Shown here: positions 1 through 9,353 of the stretch, piece by piece
How positions within the stretch are numbered: the first letter of the stretch is position 1
How the letters are laid out: each line of letters begins with the position of its first letter
Origin: Candidatus Poribacteria bacterium
GTDB lineage: Bacteria > Poribacteria > WGA-4E > WGA-3G
Assembly (NCBI GenBank): GCA_958295945.1
Contig: OY282386.1
Span: 4,830,204 to 4,894,203 of the forward strand
Length of the DNA stretch: 64,000 bases
Direction: 5' to 3'
The notes under the pieces: model-generated
Seen by the model: only the letters and a program-made list of their open reading frames with translations
The model's database searches: none
What the model was told of the DNA's origin: nothing
Made by a program: the position numbers and the translations under genes

Positions 1-785
1 CATCCACGAACAATTTCAATCAGATGCGCGTTTGAAAACTCAGTATTTGGCGTATGTATGTGCGTGCAGGTTTGAACATTATCCAGGACAGGGACTGCTG
101 CTGAAGTTACTTTCGCAGGAAAGCCGTTCTGTGCTTTTACATTCTCAACCGTTCCATCATCTTGGTATGTAACATCATAAAAACTGGGAACGTAGAAACC
201 AGGTTCTTTGCCAAGAGATTCTAATAGGTCTGCCTTCGGAGAATTAGACATTTTCCAATCATGGAATTTATCCATGAATGTGTGTATAGTCAATTCTGCT
301 TCACCAACGACGAAGACATCAATGAAATCTGCCAAAGGTTCAGGATTGTATGATATATTAATTCCACCTGCAATGATAAGTGGGTCCCATTCGGTACGCT
401 CTTCCGAAAGCTGCGGGATGTTACCTAACTTCAAGGCACGAACAATATTCACATAGTCGGATTCAAAGGATACTGAGAAACCAACGATATCAAAACTATT
501 CAGCGGTGTTTGCGTTTCCAAAGAGAAAAGAGGAATCTTCTTCCTGATGAGTTCTTGGATATATTGCGATTCAGGAATGAAAACCCGTTCACAAGATGTA
601 TCCTCGCGTCCATTCAACGTAGCATGGATCACTTGCATACCTAAACTTGACATACCGAGTTGATATGTGCTTGGGTAAACAAGACCAAATCTATTTGTTT
701 TTCTGAAATTTGGTGATGCGCGTTTACCTTGGATAGCATATTTTTCAGTATCTAATAACTGCTGAGTATGCTGGTATAAATCCAA
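1..785 (-). CDS. Radical SAM protein, N-terminal part (cut by window edge)
   Basis: Reading leftwards from a TTG at 785 (AGAGGG Shine-Dalgarno six bases before it, in-frame stop upstream) gives an open frame of about 261 residues running off the window. The early part reads like a cobalamin-binding-type Rossmann domain (GLVYPSTYQLGMSSLGMQV, then IVGFSVSFESDY and a PLIIAGG stretch). The last visible residues are HLIEIVRGC, where radical SAM proteins of the B12-domain-like, TIGR03960-type group begin their CxxxCxxC iron-sulfur motif. The catalytic motif itself lies outside the window. It follows ftsZ by 39 bp on the same strand, so co-transcription is likely. The substrate is unknown. The family call rests on the N-terminal pattern and the start of the cluster motif. 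Confidence 0.7.
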   Translation of the reverse strand, partial: MDLYQHTQQLLDTEKYAIQGKRASPNFRKTNRFGLVYPSTYQLGMSSLGMQVIHATLNGREDTSCERVFIPESQYIQELIRKKIPLFSLETQTPLNSFDIVGFSVSFESDYVNIVRALKLGNIPQLSEERTEWDPLIIAGGINISYNPEPLADFIDVFVVGEAELTIHTFMDKFHDWKMSNSPKADLLESLGKEPGFYVPSFYDVTYQDDGTVENVKAQNGFPAKVTSAAVPVLDNVQTCTHIHTPNTEFSNAHLIEIVRG

Positions 786-824
786 TTTGAACCCTCTATA
801 TTTGTAGAGCAGAAAGAATAGTAG

Positions 825-2144
825 TTAGTTTCTACGTTTATCTCTTTTCTGTTGAACACGCAGGAATGATGGAATATCCCACTGTTTCTCTTTGTTCTGA
901 TCTCTTTCTTCATCGGTTGATTGTTCAGTATTTTCTTGCTGTTCCTGTCCACCGCGTGGTGGTCTTTGTTGGTTAGTTGGTCGAGAAGGTGGACCCGTAT
1001 CTCTTTCTTGTGGTTGGCGTTCCCAAGTATTACGTTGTGTTCCAGGTTGATTCCTTCCAGGTGTTCCAGGTTCATTATTCCGAATTCTGCTACCCTGCAA
1101 CATTGGATTTGGTTGAACTGGCCGATTGAAACCACCACTCTGACCAACTCCCTGTCTAACATTAACGTTTGATTCTGCTGGCGGGTCAAATCCTGTTGCA
1201 ATTACAGTCACAAGAACTTCATCTTTGAGTTCCAATTCATCGCTGTATACTAATCCAAAGATTGGTTCTGCATCTTGTGATGCTTCAACGATGACTCGCA
1301 TAGTTTCATCCAATTCAGCCATTGTGAAATCAGGAGGAGAAGTGATATTGACAATCATTCCAACTGCCCCAGAAATACTGGTTTCTTCAAGCAATGGTGA
1401 TAAAATAGCTCGTTCTGCTGCTGCAACAGCACGATTCTCACCAGTTGCTCTTCCCATACCCATCAATGCAGTTCCGGCATCTCGCATCACGGTCTCCACA
1501 TCTGCAAAGTCAACATTAATCTCACCGGCTTCAGTAATAATATCAGAGATGCTTTGAACACCGTGTAATAGTATTTCGTCTCCAATTTTAAATGCTTCTT
1601 GAATCGGGAGTTTTCTATCAAAATTGTCAATCAGTCGTTGGTTAGGCACAACGATTACCGAGTCTGCGTTGTTGCGAAGTTCCATCAAACCTGCTTCAGC
1701 GTTATCTGCACGGCGTCTTCCTTCAAAATTGAAAGGTCGAGTGACGACGCCGATAGTTAAAGCACCTTTTTCCTTTGCAAGAGATGCAATAATTGGAGCT
1801 GCACCTGTGCCAGTTCCACCACCCATACCCGCTGCGACAAATACCATGTTTGCTGAATCAACAATTTCTTGAAGGTATTCACGATCTTCGTTAGCAGCCT
1901 TTGCTCCAATTTCTGGATTGGAACCTGCACCTAAGCCCTTGGTAGTGCTCTCACCGATCTTTATTTGTGATGCACCATGACATGTACTGAGTGCTTGTTG
2001 ATCTGTGTTAACTGCATAAAATTCAATACCCGTGAGCGCAGCTTCAATCATACGTCTCACGGCATTTCCACCAGCTCCACCTACACCAATAACCTTAATC
2101 TTTGCACTTGCATTATCAAATTCTTCTTGTTCAAAAGCTATCAT
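825..2144 (-). CDS. ftsZ: Cell division protein FtsZ
   Basis: Tubulin-like GTPase that polymerises into the cytokinetic Z ring at midcell. The GTP-binding signature GGGTGTGA is at residues 108-115, the N-terminal nucleotide loop IGVGGAGGNAV at about 19-29, and the T7 synergy loop NVDFADV at 210-216. A Q/P/G/R-rich unstructured linker of roughly 100 residues (about 325-420) leads to the conserved C-terminal peptide DIPSFLRVQ, the docking site for FtsA. Length (439 aa) is slightly above usual because of the long linker. It is the last cell-division gene of the cluster, and 870 bp of repeat-containing DNA separates it from ftsA, so it may also have its own promoter. No clear Shine-Dalgarno is visible before the ATG. 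Confidence 0.98.
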   Translation of the reverse strand: MIAFEQEEFDNASAKIKVIGVGGAGGNAVRRMIEAALTGIEFYAVNTDQQALSTCHGASQIKIGESTTKGLGAGSNPEIGAKAANEDREYLQEIVDSANMVFVAAGMGGGTGTGAAPIIASLAKEKGALTIGVVTRPFNFEGRRRADNAEAGLMELRNNADSVIVVPNQRLIDNFDRKLPIQEAFKIGDEILLHGVQSISDIITEAGEINVDFADVETVMRDAGTALMGMGRATGENRAVAAAERAILSPLLEETSISGAVGMIVNITSPPDFTMAELDETMRVIVEASQDAEPIFGLVYSDELELKDEVLVTVIATGFDPPAESNVNVRQGVGQSGGFNRPVQPNPMLQGSRIRNNEPGTPGRNQPGTQRNTWERQPQERDTGPPSRPTNQQRPPRGGQEQQENTEQSTDEERDQNKEKQWDIPSFLRVQQKRDKRRN

Positions 2145-3014
2145 TTTTTGTTTTTAGTTACCATTGGATAACTCATCCATTAGCACTCTTACAGTATAGG
2201 CTAAGTTTGAATAATGACATAACGCGCATTACCATTGGCAACCTAATTCCTCCTTATCAAAAATTTTGTCTGCGATTACAATAAACATAATGCAGGAATA
2301 CCATATCTAAAAATCTAATTCAATTATTGTGCAAATCTTAGTATGTAGGTAAAATTTCTGATAGGTAATGTATAGGAAAATATCTTCATTACATAACCTA
2401 AGATCCGAACAAACATTTATGGTAAATTATTGAAGTAATTCTACACATTCCTTAGGCGAGGTTAGGAAACCTCGCCTACCGTAGATAGAAAGTGTAGATA
2501 TATTTTTATACTTCACCATAGTATATGTTATTTTAACCTAATCTCTTCCGTTTCATTTTACTGAACTTATATTTTTAACCAAAATACCACTCTCTCAATC
2601 TTTACATGTATTGAAATCATAGTTTCACTATTATACATATAAAATGCTTTTTAATCAATAAATTGAGTCATGCCATCAAGGTTGTATAGTTTTAACGAAC
2701 GTTCGGTATAAGTGACAAATGGCACTTAATACATGACATTCTTGCCTTATAGCAACAGTAGAGACTATTAACATATTGTTTATACAATGTATTTGTTGTA
2801 TGCATGGGATTGAGGAACGAAATCCAACGAATTACATTAGATTGTGGATTGCGAGTTGGGTATCGTGCCTCAACCAAACCTACGTGCTCTTTCATTTTGC
2901 TTATACCGATGTCATTTTAAGACTAAATTGACCTGTCTGTGTATAGTTTAGGGAGTATCACATATCATGTTTAGTATGTATTAGATTGTAATTTGTCCTT
3001 CTGGTTTATTTTTT
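2145..3014. other. Intergenic region between ftsA and ftsZ with interspersed repeats
   Basis: 870 bp, AT-rich, without a convincing gene. It holds a perfect palindrome at 2453-2478 (listed separately) and an imperfect hairpin around 2850-2878 whose arms read GAGTTGGG and CCTCAACC-like, related to the element at 55916-55938. Such a long gap inside a dcw cluster is atypical and suggests repeat insertion. No confident promoter was picked. Confidence 0.6.
2453..2478. repeat. Palindrome, AGGA-loop family (CGAGG arm type)
   Basis: Arms TAGGCGAGGTT and AACCTCGCCTA pair perfectly over 11 bp around an AGGA loop. The flanks continue as weaker outer arms (CTACAC on the left, GTGTAG at about 2492-2497 on the right). 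The same loop with a different but still self-complementary arm occurs at 23488 and 48095. The copy at 58742 shares this arm type. Confidence 0.8.
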
Positions 3015-4250
3015 TTAGTAACCAAACCATTCTTTTATATTCCTGAAGAACCCACCCATAGGACTTAGACTGCGTCTTAATGCTTGTGCTTGTTTTTCAT
3101 TACGTCGTAGTGATTCGCCATACATAGACAAGCCTAAACTTGTGGAGAACATAGGATAATTAATTCGATCTGTCAATCCTTTTAATTCCATTGGATAACC
3201 AACTTGAACCCGTAGTTGGAGAATTTCCTCAGCAAGTTCAGTTAATCCGTCCATGAGTGAAGTGCCTCCCGTAAGAACCAATCCACCTGGAAGTTGCATG
3301 CCAGAGATCTCATTTGCTATTTCTTCAAGTATTTCCACCATTCTATATTCAATGATTTGTGCCAATTCAAGTCGACTTATGAACCTTGGTGGTGATGAAT
3401 TGGTGGTAATAGGAACAGGATCAGCATCTTCATCTGTAATCCACTGCGTCCATGCACACCCACGATGCAGTTTTAGTTCCTCAGCCGTTGGGAGTGTTAC
3501 TTTTAGATATTGCGCAATATCGTTTGTTACGTGTTGTCCACCAACGGGAAAAACAGCAACGTGTTCTATGGCATCTTCTTTATAAACAATAATGTCAGTT
3601 GTTTGGTCGCCGATATCAGCGAGTGCGATACCGGCCTCACGTTCATCTCTCTGCAACACAGCTTTGGCTGAGGCAAGTGGAGCGACTGCCAAGGTTTCAA
3701 CACTTTGAATATCCGTGCTTTCTACACTGTTCAACAGGCTTTGAATTCCACTTGTATTGCCGGTGATGATATATGCATTTGCTTCTAAACGCGCACCTGA
3801 CATTCCAATTGGTTCCTTAATCTTAATGTCCATGTCAACGACAAAGTTTTGTTCAAGTACGTGTAGAATATCCTGTCCATCAGGGATCGGAGCTATTGCA
3901 CTTGCTGATTGAATAGCACGATCTACATCATCCTTTGTTATCTGTGAAGTATTCTTGACTGTAATAACACCACGTGATGTTTGACCGTTGACATGTTCAC
4001 CAGAAATCCCCAAACATACGGACTCAATGTTTACACCAGCCATGAGTTCTGCTTCGGAAATTGCCTCACGAATAGCGGATGCAGTCGCATTGATGTCAAC
4101 GACAACACCCCTTCTCAATCCTTTTGAGTTTGCAACACCGACACCGATAATTTCCATCTGTCCATCCAAACTCGGTAGTGCATGGCATACTACTGCAGAA
4201 ATCTTACTTGAGCCTATATCTAATCCAGTGATAATAGTTCCTTTTGCCAT
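3015..4250 (-). CDS. ftsA: Cell division protein FtsA
   Basis: Actin-like ATPase that tethers FtsZ filaments to the inner membrane and recruits later divisome proteins. Actin-fold phosphate motifs are visible: GLDIGSSKI at residues 9-17, ADIGDQTTDI near 215 and GGLVLTGGTS near 335. The C-terminal stretch GGFFRNIKEWFGY looks like the amphipathic membrane-targeting helix of the family. Length 411 aa is typical. The start codon lies immediately next to the ftsQ stop, so the two are probably translationally coupled. Confidence 0.97.
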   Translation of the reverse strand: MAKGTIITGLDIGSSKISAVVCHALPSLDGQMEIIGVGVANSKGLRRGVVVDINATASAIREAISEAELMAGVNIESVCLGISGEHVNGQTSRGVITVKNTSQITKDDVDRAIQSASAIAPIPDGQDILHVLEQNFVVDMDIKIKEPIGMSGARLEANAYIITGNTSGIQSLLNSVESTDIQSVETLAVAPLASAKAVLQRDEREAGIALADIGDQTTDIIVYKEDAIEHVAVFPVGGQHVTNDIAQYLKVTLPTAEELKLHRGCAWTQWITDEDADPVPITTNSSPPRFISRLELAQIIEYRMVEILEEIANEISGMQLPGGLVLTGGTSLMDGLTELAEEILQLRVQVGYPMELKGLTDRINYPMFSTSLGLSMYGESLRRNEKQAQALRRSLSPMGGFFRNIKEWFGY

Positions 4251-5207
4251 CTATCTGCTGTCACCTCCTATAAATAATGTGTCCTCATATCTGCTATCTA
4301 AATATGTGAATTTATCCGGTAAAGGATTTACCTTTTTACCCGTACGATTTTTATTTGTTACATTGTGTTTTTTTTGTTGAAGTATGAGAAGTCCTTGTTG
4401 CTTAATGAACTGAGCGACATTATCAATCCCTGATTCAAGCATATCGGAAGCGATCCATACTGGCATAGGTAAATTTGCCAATTCAATAATAATTTTGTCA
4501 GAAATTCTGGCATCAATGCTCCTCAAGTTCTTTCTGAGTTCAGGTTTTCTGTTAATTACGAGCTTCAAGATCTGGATACCACGATGTGTTGTTCCCGATT
4601 TGATCTGCTTCCCAACTTCAGGCATCAGTGTTCCTTCATCTAATATGAGTGTCATGTGAGTAAAATCCTTTAGTTGTATTGATTCTAACACATAACCTGC
4701 TTCATCTATCAAGTAAAATGAGTCAGTTTTTGGCATTCCTTTTGAGTTTTTCTGCACTTCTTTTGATTTTTCACCTGAAGATTGTATCTGTTTTACTCGT
4801 GCAAATGGTTTTCGTTCTGTAATTTCTATGGACAGTTGTCGCTTTACATAATCTTTTGTTACATAAGCATCCATAACGTAGCTTAAGTTGTCCTTCAAAT
4901 ATGTTGCAGTTTTAGATTCGGAATCGGTGATGATATTTTGAAGGTTATCTCCTAAGACGTCATAAATGTGTCCTTCTGTATAATGAGATTTGCCTGTGAG
5001 ATTTATTATTACATGAACATTTCCAATATCGAATAATCCGACAAATAATTTCGTCAAGAACAAAAGAGTGACAACTACGGTGCCGTAAATTACTATCCTT
5101 CTTGCACGATATCTTGGTGTTCGAATCCTTTTTGGTTTGAATATACGATGTTCAGGTCCTTCCCTTCTCCGTTTTTTAGCTTTAAAGAATTTCATTTTCA
5201 ATCTCAA
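4251..5207 (-). CDS. ftsQ: Cell division protein FtsQ (POTRA domain)
   Basis: Bitopic divisome scaffold linking cytoplasmic and periplasmic division proteins. A basic cytoplasmic tail of about 35 residues (rich in K and R) precedes one transmembrane helix at about 38-58, then a POTRA-like segment (IGNVHVIINLTGKSHYTEGH) and the FtsQ/DivIB beta domain. Identity rests on architecture and on its place between murC and ftsA, because FtsQ sequences diverge strongly. Its start abuts the murC stop with no spacer and its stop abuts the ftsA start, indicating one mRNA. Confidence 0.9.
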   Translation of the reverse strand: MRLKMKFFKAKKRRREGPEHRIFKPKRIRTPRYRARRIVIYGTVVVTLLFLTKLFVGLFDIGNVHVIINLTGKSHYTEGHIYDVLGDNLQNIITDSESKTATYLKDNLSYVMDAYVTKDYVKRQLSIEITERKPFARVKQIQSSGEKSKEVQKNSKGMPKTDSFYLIDEAGYVLESIQLKDFTHMTLILDEGTLMPEVGKQIKSGTTHRGIQILKLVINRKPELRKNLRSIDARISDKIIIELANLPMPVWIASDMLESGIDNVAQFIKQQGLLILQQKKHNVTNKNRTGKKVNPLPDKFTYLDSRYEDTLFIGGDSR

Positions 5208-6569
5208 TTAGGAAGCACGTTTCGTTAGAAACTTTTGTCCGACTTCCATTATGTCGCCAGCACCCAAAGTGATTATCAGATCATGGGGTAGTACAATCTC
5301 ACTAAGATGTTCAACTACATCATCCATATCAGAAATATGGCTTACATTTGGATGTCCGAGTTCTTTTATAGCATTTGCTAAGTTTTCTCCCGAAACATTT
5401 TCTATCGGTCTCTCCCCTGCTCCATAGATAGACGTAACAATCAGAACATCAGCCTGCTCAAAAGATCGTGAAAATTCATCAGCAAGATCCCGTACTCGTG
5501 CGTATCTATGTGGTTGAAAAACGGCAACAATGCGGCGATCATATCCATCCCTGGCACCTTGTAATGCAGCCTGCAATTTCGCTGGATTATGTGCATAATC
5601 ATCAACTACGACAATATCATCAACTACACCTAAGACTTCAAAACGTCGATGTACACCTTGGAAGGATTCAAGTGCATTCTTGATATCTAAGAATGGAATC
5701 TCCAATTCAAGACCGACTGCAATAGCTGCTAAAGAGTTGGAAATATTGTGCCTTCCAGGCATCTTAAGATGTACATTACCACACATTTTCCCATGCGACC
5801 AAACTTTATAATGAGAGGTAGGACCATCTATCTGAATATCTTCTGCAATCAGATCAGCATTCGAGTTAAGTCCATAGGTTACAAATCTCTTATTCACTTT
5901 TGCCAATAAGTTCTTTATATTATCCTGATCAAGACACAATATAGCAGAACCATAGAATGGAACTTTGTTGATGAATGTAACAAAAGTTTCACTTATCTCT
6001 TTTACGCTGTCGTAATAGTCAAGATGATCTGCATCTACAGAAGTGACAACAGCAATAGTTGGATAAAACATTTCTATTGATCCATAAGCCTCATCTGCTT
6101 CAATAACCATAACATCACCGCGTCCACTCCGAGCATTGCTACCATTAATTAGCTGCCCACCGACAACAACTGTTGGGTCAAGCGTTGCCAGGACTGATGC
6201 TGTCATTGCGGTTGTCGTAGTTTTTCCGTGGGTGCCGCTTATAGCAATACTATATCGCATACGTGTGATTTCATTCAACATCTCGGCTCCACGAATAATG
6301 GGGATTTTATCTTTTACTGCTGCTTGCAATTCTGCGTTGTCTTCAGGAATTGCTGGAGATATAACCACTACGTCTGCTCCATCAATATGTGATGAAGAAT
6401 GGTTATACCATATATTGGCTCCACATTTTCGCAAATGTTCAGTAGTGGCAGATCTTTTAATGTCAGAACCAGTAACATTAAAATCGTGGTCAAGTAGCAC
6501 CTCTGCAATACCACTCAATCCCGCACCACCTATACCAATAATATGAATGTGTTGTGTCTTACCTAACAA
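5208..6569 (-). CDS. murC: UDP-N-acetylmuramate--L-alanine ligase MurC
   Basis: Cytoplasmic ATP-dependent ligase that adds L-alanine to UDP-MurNAc, the first step of the stem peptide. The N-terminal Rossmann motif GIGGAGLSGIA is at about 12-22 and the Mur-ligase P-loop GTHGKTTT at 112-119. Further along are the central-domain EADE segment and the C-terminal DDYAHNP motif typical of MurC. Length 453 aa is normal. Next to it one expects murB in many dcw clusters, but none is present; murG lies upstream. Confidence 0.97.
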   Translation of the reverse strand: MLGKTQHIHIIGIGGAGLSGIAEVLLDHDFNVTGSDIKRSATTEHLRKCGANIWYNHSSSHIDGADVVVISPAIPEDNAELQAAVKDKIPIIRGAEMLNEITRMRYSIAISGTHGKTTTTAMTASVLATLDPTVVVGGQLINGSNARSGRGDVMVIEADEAYGSIEMFYPTIAVVTSVDADHLDYYDSVKEISETFVTFINKVPFYGSAILCLDQDNIKNLLAKVNKRFVTYGLNSNADLIAEDIQIDGPTSHYKVWSHGKMCGNVHLKMPGRHNISNSLAAIAVGLELEIPFLDIKNALESFQGVHRRFEVLGVVDDIVVVDDYAHNPAKLQAALQGARDGYDRRIVAVFQPHRYARVRDLADEFSRSFEQADVLIVTSIYGAGERPIENVSGENLANAIKELGHPNVSHISDMDDVVEHLSEIVLPHDLIITLGAGDIMEVGQKFLTKRAS

Positions 6570-6637
6570 CCTATGCCTCCAGCGTAAACGTCTAACATAC
6601 TCAAAAACGATTTGTAAATATCTATAGTTTACATCGG

Positions 6638-7870
6638 CTATGCAAGTTTATAAATTGACTCTGCAATTGCTTGACTTGCGCTGGGATGTCCTAACTTCTT
6701 ACTTGCTGATTTCATTTTTGAATATGTGTCCTGGTCTGTTACAATATGATACAAGTTATCAGCAAGAATCTCTGCTGTTAACACTTCCTGTTGAAGAACG
6801 ACGGCTGCACCTGCTTTTGCAACCGACTCTGCATTATCTACTTGGTTATTACCAACAGCTGCGGGTAATGGTATAAAGATTGCAGGAATACCGCAGGCAG
6901 TTACTTCAGAGACAGTCATTCCACCCGCTCTACATATCATTATATCAGCAATGCTATAGATTTCTTCTACCTTATCAAAAAATGGTTGAACGTGGTGTGG
7001 AATACCGTGTTCAGCATAAGCTGCATGCACCGCATCACCATTTATTTTACCAGTTTGATGAATAATTTGGATTCGAATCGTTTTGGAACTATTTTTTGAT
7101 TCTCCTCCAGCAATATTTGATTCAGAATTGTGTGTACAGGAATATTCTGCAATGAATGGCGCAGCATTTATCAAAACATCATTTACGGTTTGAGAACCTT
7201 GACTGCCGCCCATTACGAATACAGTTTTCCTATCTGGACATAATTTATATTTGCTGTATGTATTTTCATCCCGTGCAAATTCCGTTATCCCGGGACGAAT
7301 AGGGTTACCAGTAACCTGTACGATGTGTTCAGGGAATCGTGGGGTTTCCTGCGGTAATGCAAGATAGGCTGACTTTGCCCAACGAGCAAGAATGCTGTTT
7401 GTCAAACCTGGGGACACATTCTGTTCCTGAATTGCAATTGGAATGTCAAGCAGCCATGCAGCAAAGAGGACAGGTCCAGAAACATAACCGCCTGTACCGA
7501 TCACTACATCCGGTTTTATCTGCTTTAAATACTTCAATGACTGCATTAGACCGATACATACCTTTATGATAACAGGAAACCACTTCCATGTCAAGTTCCG
7601 AGGGAATCCTTCAACAGTGATAGGTAAAAATTGGAAATCGTGTTGAGGTATAATCGTAGCTTCTAACCGATTGCTCCCACCAATGAAAACAACGTCTACC
7701 TGCGAGTCCAAGCGTTGAAGTGCTTGTGCAATTCCAATAGCAGGATATATGTGTCCACCTGTTCCACCCCCAGCAAGGACGTATTTTTTCGTTCTATTTT
7801 CTCTATCTTTATTTTTAACTTGAACGACCTGTCCATTGGATCTTGTATTTTCGTTTTTCACATCATTCAA
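6638..7870 (-). CDS. murG: UDP-GlcNAc:lipid I N-acetylglucosaminyltransferase MurG
   Basis: GT28 glycosyltransferase that converts lipid I to lipid II on the cytoplasmic face of the inner membrane. The first G-loop GGGTGGHIYPA is at about 34-44 and the second, VMGGSQGSQ, lies mid-protein; the C-terminal donor-site stretch CRAGGMTVSE is intact. Length 410 aa exceeds the usual 355-370 because of a polar N-terminal leader of about 28 residues and a roughly 20-residue insertion after the second G-loop (S/N/G-rich). Downstream murC starts 68 bp later. Confidence 0.96.
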   Translation of the reverse strand: MNDVKNENTRSNGQVVQVKNKDRENRTKKYVLAGGGTGGHIYPAIGIAQALQRLDSQVDVVFIGGSNRLEATIIPQHDFQFLPITVEGFPRNLTWKWFPVIIKVCIGLMQSLKYLKQIKPDVVIGTGGYVSGPVLFAAWLLDIPIAIQEQNVSPGLTNSILARWAKSAYLALPQETPRFPEHIVQVTGNPIRPGITEFARDENTYSKYKLCPDRKTVFVMGGSQGSQTVNDVLINAAPFIAEYSCTHNSESNIAGGESKNSSKTIRIQIIHQTGKINGDAVHAAYAEHGIPHHVQPFFDKVEEIYSIADIMICRAGGMTVSEVTACGIPAIFIPLPAAVGNNQVDNAESVAKAGAAVVLQQEVLTAEILADNLYHIVTDQDTYSKMKSASKKLGHPSASQAIAESIYKLA

Positions 7871-7918
7871 CTATATTAGAGTTAAGATCATCTTTTTATG
7901 TTGCGTAGACACTATATA

Positions 7919-8058
7919 ACACAAGTTGCCACCTATCATTTGTTGGAGGGGTTTATAACCCCGATTTATATGGAGTGGCACCAAAATATGCAGAAACCTT
8001 TGTTTCTTCGTTCAATAAAGTAATTTGATGATTCATATTCAGTAAGTAGCAACTTAGC
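7919..8058. repeat. MITE-like element, copy A
   Basis: About 140 bp lying between ftsW and murG, matching the copies at 22268, 38165 and 46675. Termini are imperfect inverted repeats (ACAAGTTGCC on the left, GCAACTTAGC on the right). It contains the shared internal hairpin with GGGGTT/AACCCC arms and the conserved CTTTGTTTCTTCG block. It has no coding capacity. Confidence 0.8.
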
Positions 8059-8090
8059 TCATATATACAAATTCACTTATGTCATTTTAT

Positions 8091-9293
8091 CTATAGTCTT
8101 CTTGTTTTTGGACTTGATCTTGTGGCACTTCGGGATATATTTAACATTATTCCTACGCAGACTAAACTAATTACAAGTGAGGAGCCACCATAACTAAGAA
8201 ATGGAAGTGTTATACCTTTTGTAGGAAGTAATCCAGTTACAACACCAATATTGATAAATGTCTGAAGACCAATGACAAGCGTAAGTCCGGTTGCGAACAA
8301 CGCGCCGAACCGATTCTCTGTTCGTCTTGCTATTGATATGCCCCGCCAAATGAATATCATAAAGATTATGGTAACACTTGCTGCACCGATAAATCCAAAC
8401 TCTTCTCCTAAAACTGAAAAGATGAAATCAGTATGAGGATAGGGCAGATAATTAATCTTGGCAGCACTATCATCAATTCCAACTCCGTATAGTCCTCCCC
8501 ATTGTAATGCCTCTAACGAACGCTCAAGTTGATAACCCGCGGCATCGGGAGATTGAATCGTTGCCCAATATTCTGTTACGCGTTTCAAACGATACTGACT
8601 GCTGAATATAAACCCAACCAACAGACCAACACCTGTCAAGATTAACATAAACGTATGCGAAAGACGAATTCCTCCAATAAATAGTAGACATCCAGCAGTC
8701 GCCGCTAATAGGACCGCAGACCCGAAATCCGGTTGTCTTGCGACTAAACCAAACATCAATCCGATAATGAGGATATTTGGTAGAACGCCATGAAGTAAAC
8801 TTTTTATCCGTTCCGGCTTTCGTGCCAAAAAATGTGCAACATGAATCAGTAATGCAATCTTGGCAAATTCAACAGGTTGAAAATTGATACCTTTTACAGA
8901 AATCCACCTTCTAAACACACCACCATCTGTCCCTTGAACGCCAAACCCTATAGGTGTAAATACAAGGACAAGTAAAACAAAAGCAAGAAATAGCAAGATG
9001 TTACTGTACTTTTCATAAAACCTATACGGTATATATGAGGCAATACCCATACCTACCAGACCAATGAAGCAGGCAATTGATTGTATTTTTAAGTATTGAT
9101 AATTATTACCGTACTGTTTCATTGACAATACATGTCCAGCACTGTAAACCATCAAGATACCTATTCCAACCAATAGGAGCGTTACAGCAAGCAAAACTGT
9201 GTCAACTCTTCCACTTCCTGCATTTTGTAAGTGTTCTCCTTTAGCTGGTATGGTAGTAGCATTCGTAAAACTAATGGTATTTTGATTTTGCAT
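8091..9293 (-). CDS. ftsW: SEDS peptidoglycan polymerase FtsW
   Basis: Polytopic inner-membrane glycosyltransferase of the SEDS family that polymerises septal peptidoglycan with its partner transpeptidase FtsI. About ten hydrophobic helices follow a polar N-terminus of about 30 residues. Family signatures include the GVQGTDGGVFRRWISV loop and the C-terminal LPTKGITLPFLSYGG motif. Position in the dcw cluster (murD, ftsW, murG) favours FtsW over RodA. Length 400 aa is typical. Confidence 0.95.
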   Translation of the reverse strand: MQNQNTISFTNATTIPAKGEHLQNAGSGRVDTVLLAVTLLLVGIGILMVYSAGHVLSMKQYGNNYQYLKIQSIACFIGLVGMGIASYIPYRFYEKYSNILLFLAFVLLVLVFTPIGFGVQGTDGGVFRRWISVKGINFQPVEFAKIALLIHVAHFLARKPERIKSLLHGVLPNILIIGLMFGLVARQPDFGSAVLLAATAGCLLFIGGIRLSHTFMLILTGVGLLVGFIFSSQYRLKRVTEYWATIQSPDAAGYQLERSLEALQWGGLYGVGIDDSAAKINYLPYPHTDFIFSVLGEEFGFIGAASVTIIFMIFIWRGISIARRTENRFGALFATGLTLVIGLQTFINIGVVTGLLPTKGITLPFLSYGGSSLVISLVCVGIMLNISRSATRSSPKTRRL

Positions 9294-9353
9294 GACTCTT
9301 TAGGATATGATTTTAAATGAGTATTACAAGATAGAATGTCTATTCGTTTCATA

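Noticed and set aside
2692-2895. 67-codon minus-strand frame between ftsA and ftsZ
   Set aside because: It reads through an interspersed hairpin repeat, has no ribosome site and no family resemblance.
6640-7569. Several plus-strand open frames opposite murG
   Set aside because: They are antisense to a well-conserved gene and have no family motifs.
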